A stretch of 64,000 bases of DNA, from the NCBI RefSeq assembly GCF_004793635.1, contig NZ_SRXV01000002.1:62001-126000 (forward strand). The letters are read 5' to 3'. Origin of the DNA: Marinicauda pacifica (GTDB lineage: Bacteria > Pseudomonadota > Alphaproteobacteria > Caulobacterales > Maricaulaceae). The notes beneath the pieces are model-generated. The model saw nothing but the letters and a program-made list of their open reading frames with translations. It was not told the DNA's origin and did not search any database. Position numbers and translations under genes: made by a program. Each line of letters opens with the position of its first letter. Position 1 is the stretch's first letter. Below, piece by piece: positions 61,392 to 64,000 of the stretch.

Positions 61392-63485
61392 TCACGCCGG
61401 CTTTTCGCCAAGTTGCGCCGCGAGCATCAGCAGATCGCGATTGTTGAGCACCGCCATCTGCTCGGTAGCGGTGAGCCAATCGCTCAGTTCGTCCAGATTC
61501 CGAGAGCGCCGGATCTTCTCGGCAGCCAGGATCTCGGCCTCGACGTATCGCCCAGGTGCGGGGTCGGTCAGTTGCGCGCAATGGAAGGCGAGCAGACCGC
61601 GATCGGCCACCAGCATCGGCAGGGAGTCAGCGCCGCCTGCATCGCGCCAGATGCCGAGCCGCTCCTGCATAGCGTCCATGACCGGTGCCCGCCGGGGCCG
61701 CTCCTCGGGGGTCCTCAGGATTGCCGCCGCGGACAGCCCCGAACCGATTGCGCGCATTCCGCTGATCCATGACAGGATTGGCGACAGAAGCAGGCCCGCA
61801 GTCACCGGAGAGGTCCACCAGAAAAGTCCCGGGCTGATGCCCAGCGTGACCGAAGCCAGAACGAGGCCGGTAATGAAATGCCAGGCATGGGCGCGCACTG
61901 CAGCCGTGAAGGCGATCGCCCCGCCATCGCGCCGCTGCGGACGCCAGCCAGAATCACGACCGAGGACGATGTCGAGGATGATATTGGCCTGCGCCAGCAT
62001 CATTACCGGAGCATAGAGCGCGCTCATGAGCGTCTCGACCAGAACCGACGCGGTCAGCGCCACCGGGCCGCCGTAGCGCATCATGTGACGCGGCCTGACC
62101 AGGATCGAGAGCCAGCCCAGCACCTTGGGAACGAGCACGACTGCCATCGCGATGATGAAGAGCTGTACCGCGCGTTCGGAATCAAAGACCGGCCAGGTCG
62201 GGAACAGGCCCGGCTCCGCGAAATAATCCGGCTCGCTCAGTTCTGCCTGGACCGCCAGCACCAGGCCGGTGGCGATCAGCGCAAGCCAGACTAGCGCGCT
62301 GATATAGCTCATCATGCCCATGACGATATGGATGCGGCTGACCAGGCTGAGGCCTCTGGCGAACAGGAAGCGGGCGTGCTGCATATTGCCCTGGCACCAC
62401 CGCCGGTCGCGGATGATCACGTCCGACAATGCCGGCGGGGCCTCCTCGTAGCTTTCGGTGAGATCCAATGCCAGCTCGACCCGCCAGCCGGCCCGGCGGA
62501 TCAGGGCCGCCTCGATGAAATCATGGCTCATCACCGGTCCGCCAAACGGTGGCTTTCCGGTGAGGATGGGCAAGCGGGCTGCGGCTGCGAAGGCCTGCGT
62601 CCGGATGATCGCGTTGTGACCCCAGTAATTGGCCTCCCGCCCGTGCCAGACATTCAGCCCGGCGGCAAAGACCGGGCCGTAGCACCGGTTGGCGAATTGC
62701 TGCAGCCGGCCGAACAGGGTGCGGGCGCGCACGATCCGGGGGATTGTCTGGAGCAGGCCAAGCTGGGGGTCGGCCGCAATGCGCCGCGCCAGCGACATAA
62801 CGGTACCCGAGCCCATCACCGAGTCGGCGTCAAGCACCAGCATGGCCTCGTACCCAGCGCCCCAGCGCTGAACCCAGTCGGCGATATTACCCGCCTTCTT
62901 CTCGGCATTGTCCGAGCGGCGCCGATAATAAACCGGACACCCCTCCGGCGCCTGGCTGATGAGACGCGAGAAGATCGCCTCTTCCTCCACCCAGGCCCCG
63001 GGGCGGTTGGTATCGGCGAGCAGGAAGACGGCGAAGCGGTCCGGGGCGTCGCGGGCAAGGTCACCGATCATGACCTCCAGCGCCACCGCGATGCGGGCGG
63101 GCTCCTCGTTATAGACCGGCAGCAGGATTGCCGTCTTGGCGACCGGGCCCTCCGCCTGCGTCCGGCGCGCGGCAAGCAACGCCGGAAAACCCAGCACGGC
63201 CTGAACGGCGGAGAAAGCGACCCAGCCAAAGCTGATCGTGAACAGGACCAGAAATGCCCACTGGGTCAGCGTCAGACCGCCCGCAACATTCATCACTGCA
63301 TGGAGTTCATAAACGCCGTAAGCGGTCAGCGTGAAACTGGCCAGGAAAAGGACCGTGCGCGCCAGATAGAGTTCGATTCGACGCGGCAGCGCCCACCCCG
63401 GTGCGCGAGTGAACGCGTCATGCACGCGCCCGCGCGGCATCTCGAGCGGGTCTTCGGGTGGCAACGCACGCTTGCCCTCAGCCAC
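61392..63485 (-). CDS. opgH: Glucans biosynthesis glucosyltransferase OpgH (MdoH)
   Basis: About 697 residues. GT2 catalytic core in the cytoplasm: ILLPVYNEEPARIAVALEVM, ADTNRPGA, LVLDADSVMGSGTVMSL (D-x-D), and the product-binding RRWCQGNMQHARF (QxxRW-like), flanked by two N-terminal and several C-terminal membrane helices. It polymerises the beta-glucan backbone of osmoregulated periplasmic glucans from UDP-glucose. I chose the GTG at 63485, which overlaps the opgG stop; an ATG at 63440 is possible. Coupled with opgG in the usual order. Confidence 0.93.
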   Translation of the reverse strand: MAEGKRALPPEDPLEMPRGRVHDAFTRAPGWALPRRIELYLARTVLFLASFTLTAYGVYELHAVMNVAGGLTLTQWAFLVLFTISFGWVAFSAVQAVLGFPALLAARRTQAEGPVAKTAILLPVYNEEPARIAVALEVMIGDLARDAPDRFAVFLLADTNRPGAWVEEEAIFSRLISQAPEGCPVYYRRRSDNAEKKAGNIADWVQRWGAGYEAMLVLDADSVMGSGTVMSLARRIAADPQLGLLQTIPRIVRARTLFGRLQQFANRCYGPVFAAGLNVWHGREANYWGHNAIIRTQAFAAAARLPILTGKPPFGGPVMSHDFIEAALIRRAGWRVELALDLTESYEEAPPALSDVIIRDRRWCQGNMQHARFLFARGLSLVSRIHIVMGMMSYISALVWLALIATGLVLAVQAELSEPDYFAEPGLFPTWPVFDSERAVQLFIIAMAVVLVPKVLGWLSILVRPRHMMRYGGPVALTASVLVETLMSALYAPVMMLAQANIILDIVLGRDSGWRPQRRDGGAIAFTAAVRAHAWHFITGLVLASVTLGISPGLFWWTSPVTAGLLLSPILSWISGMRAIGSGLSAAAILRTPEERPRRAPVMDAMQERLGIWRDAGGADSLPMLVADRGLLAFHCAQLTDPAPGRYVEAEILAAEKIRRSRNLDELSDWLTATEQMAVLNNRDLLMLAAQLGEKPA

Positions 63486-64000
63486 GGGGCGTCCACCGGT
63501 AGAGCCAGGTTTCACCGATCGGGTCTTCACCCGCGAAGGGGCGCACGCGCAGTTCGACCGTCTGCGCATCGCGCGGTTCGAAGGTCAGATACACACGCAA
63601 GCCTCCGGTACGCGCATTCTCGGCCACCGTGTACTGCACAGGCAGATCGCGGCCCGCCGAGGCCTCGATGCGGACCTGGTCCGCCGCGATCCGGCGCGGA
63701 TTGGCATAGTCGATGACCATTTGCGGCAACCCGCGGTCGAGCGTGCGTCCCACCGCGCTGCGCGTGACCTCGCCGAGACGCCCCGGCAGGCTGACCTGGT
63801 TTGGCCAGGACAGATCGTAGGCAAACTCGAAGGCCGCGTTGGCCGGCAGGCCCTCCCGCGGTCGCCAGTAGGCCACGATGTTATCATTGCCTTCGTGCGA
63901 CGACGGAATCTCGACCAGCTGGACATGGCCATCGCCCCAGTCGCCGCGCGGCCTCACCCAGGCCGAGGGCCGGGTTTCGTACCGCGCTTCGAGATCCTGA
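63478..64000 (-). CDS. opgG: Glucan biosynthesis protein OpgG, C-terminal part (cut by window edge)
   Basis: The last 174 codons are present. Typical OpgG end: ARYETRPSAWVRPRGDWGDG, VQLVEIPSSHEGNDNIVAYW, FAYDLSWPNQ, and the final strand ETWLYRWTPRG. OpgG is a periplasmic beta-sandwich protein needed for OPG backbone branching. Its stop overlaps the opgH start. The start lies outside the window. Confidence 0.93.
   Translation of the reverse strand, partial: QDLEARYETRPSAWVRPRGDWGDGHVQLVEIPSSHEGNDNIVAYWRPREGLPANAAFEFAYDLSWPNQVSLPGRLGEVTRSAVGRTLDRGLPQMVIDYANPRRIAADQVRIEASAGRDLPVQYTVAENARTGGLRVYLTFEPRDAQTVELRVRPFAGEDPIGETWLYRWTPRG

Overview
The window reads as a chromosomal segment of a marine, stalked or budding type alphaproteobacterium, most like Maricaulales/Hyphomonadaceae. 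The reasons are high GC (about 65% by eye), a PodJ-type polarity factor with the Caulobacter-like N-terminus, an alphaproteobacterial BamF lipoprotein, a CheY-CheZ pair, a mitochondrial-fission ELM1-like protein, and GANTC (CcrM) sites in front of a cell-polarity gene. Species identity is inference; no rRNA or tRNA gene is visible.

Layout. 1-8.3 kb: end of an amidohydrolase, a phosphotransferase/acyl-CoA dehydrogenase pair, a TSUP permease, two acetyltransferases, tadA, a pseudouridine synthase and rsmD. 8.3-15.5 kb: a nitrate-sensor-like membrane protein without output domain, mutL, bamF, lspA, ribF, a MaoC hydratase, then cheY-cheZ. 15.6-29.5 kb: a HAD phosphatase, a 558-bp gene-free stretch, pdeM, a three-gene TSUP/TIGR02186/DUF3429 cluster, podJ with a DnaA-box palindrome and two GANTC sites upstream, a TPR secreted protein, yjbQ, and a mechanosensitive channel. 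29.6-34.2 kb: the rpoD-dnaG-yqeY macromolecular-synthesis block. 34.4-42.5 kb: carA and carB, separated by an orphan peptide-binding lipoprotein, a DUF2975/HTH regulatory pair and a degraded serine hydrolase, then greA.

42.6-45.7 kb holds a divergent module: a secreted protein, an 80-residue protein and a CxxC redoxin face a Cys-cluster MarR regulator across a perfect inverted-repeat operator. 45.7-49.8 kb: trxB, a FtsX-type ABC exporter with a His/Asp-rich loop behind a Zur-box-like site, and a LysR regulator. 49.8-53.8 kb is the accessory region: GIY-YIG protein, two tandem copies of an intergenic repeat, an HTH protein, then an AT-rich two-gene island encoding a HARE-HTH/Nudix-like protein and a HEAT-repeat protein. 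This is the best candidate for an undescribed (possibly defence) system. 53.8-64 kb: uvrB, a response regulator, threonine aldolase, a TonB-like membrane protein and a 52-residue membrane peptide missing from long-ORF searches, an aspartate aminotransferase, a Dps protein, and opgH-opgG.

Between dps and opgH, the minus strand can fold into two hairpins that each expose a CTCCTCCCC loop, followed by a strong terminator. This is the architecture of alphaproteobacterial anti-Shine-Dalgarno small RNAs and is the second main discovery.
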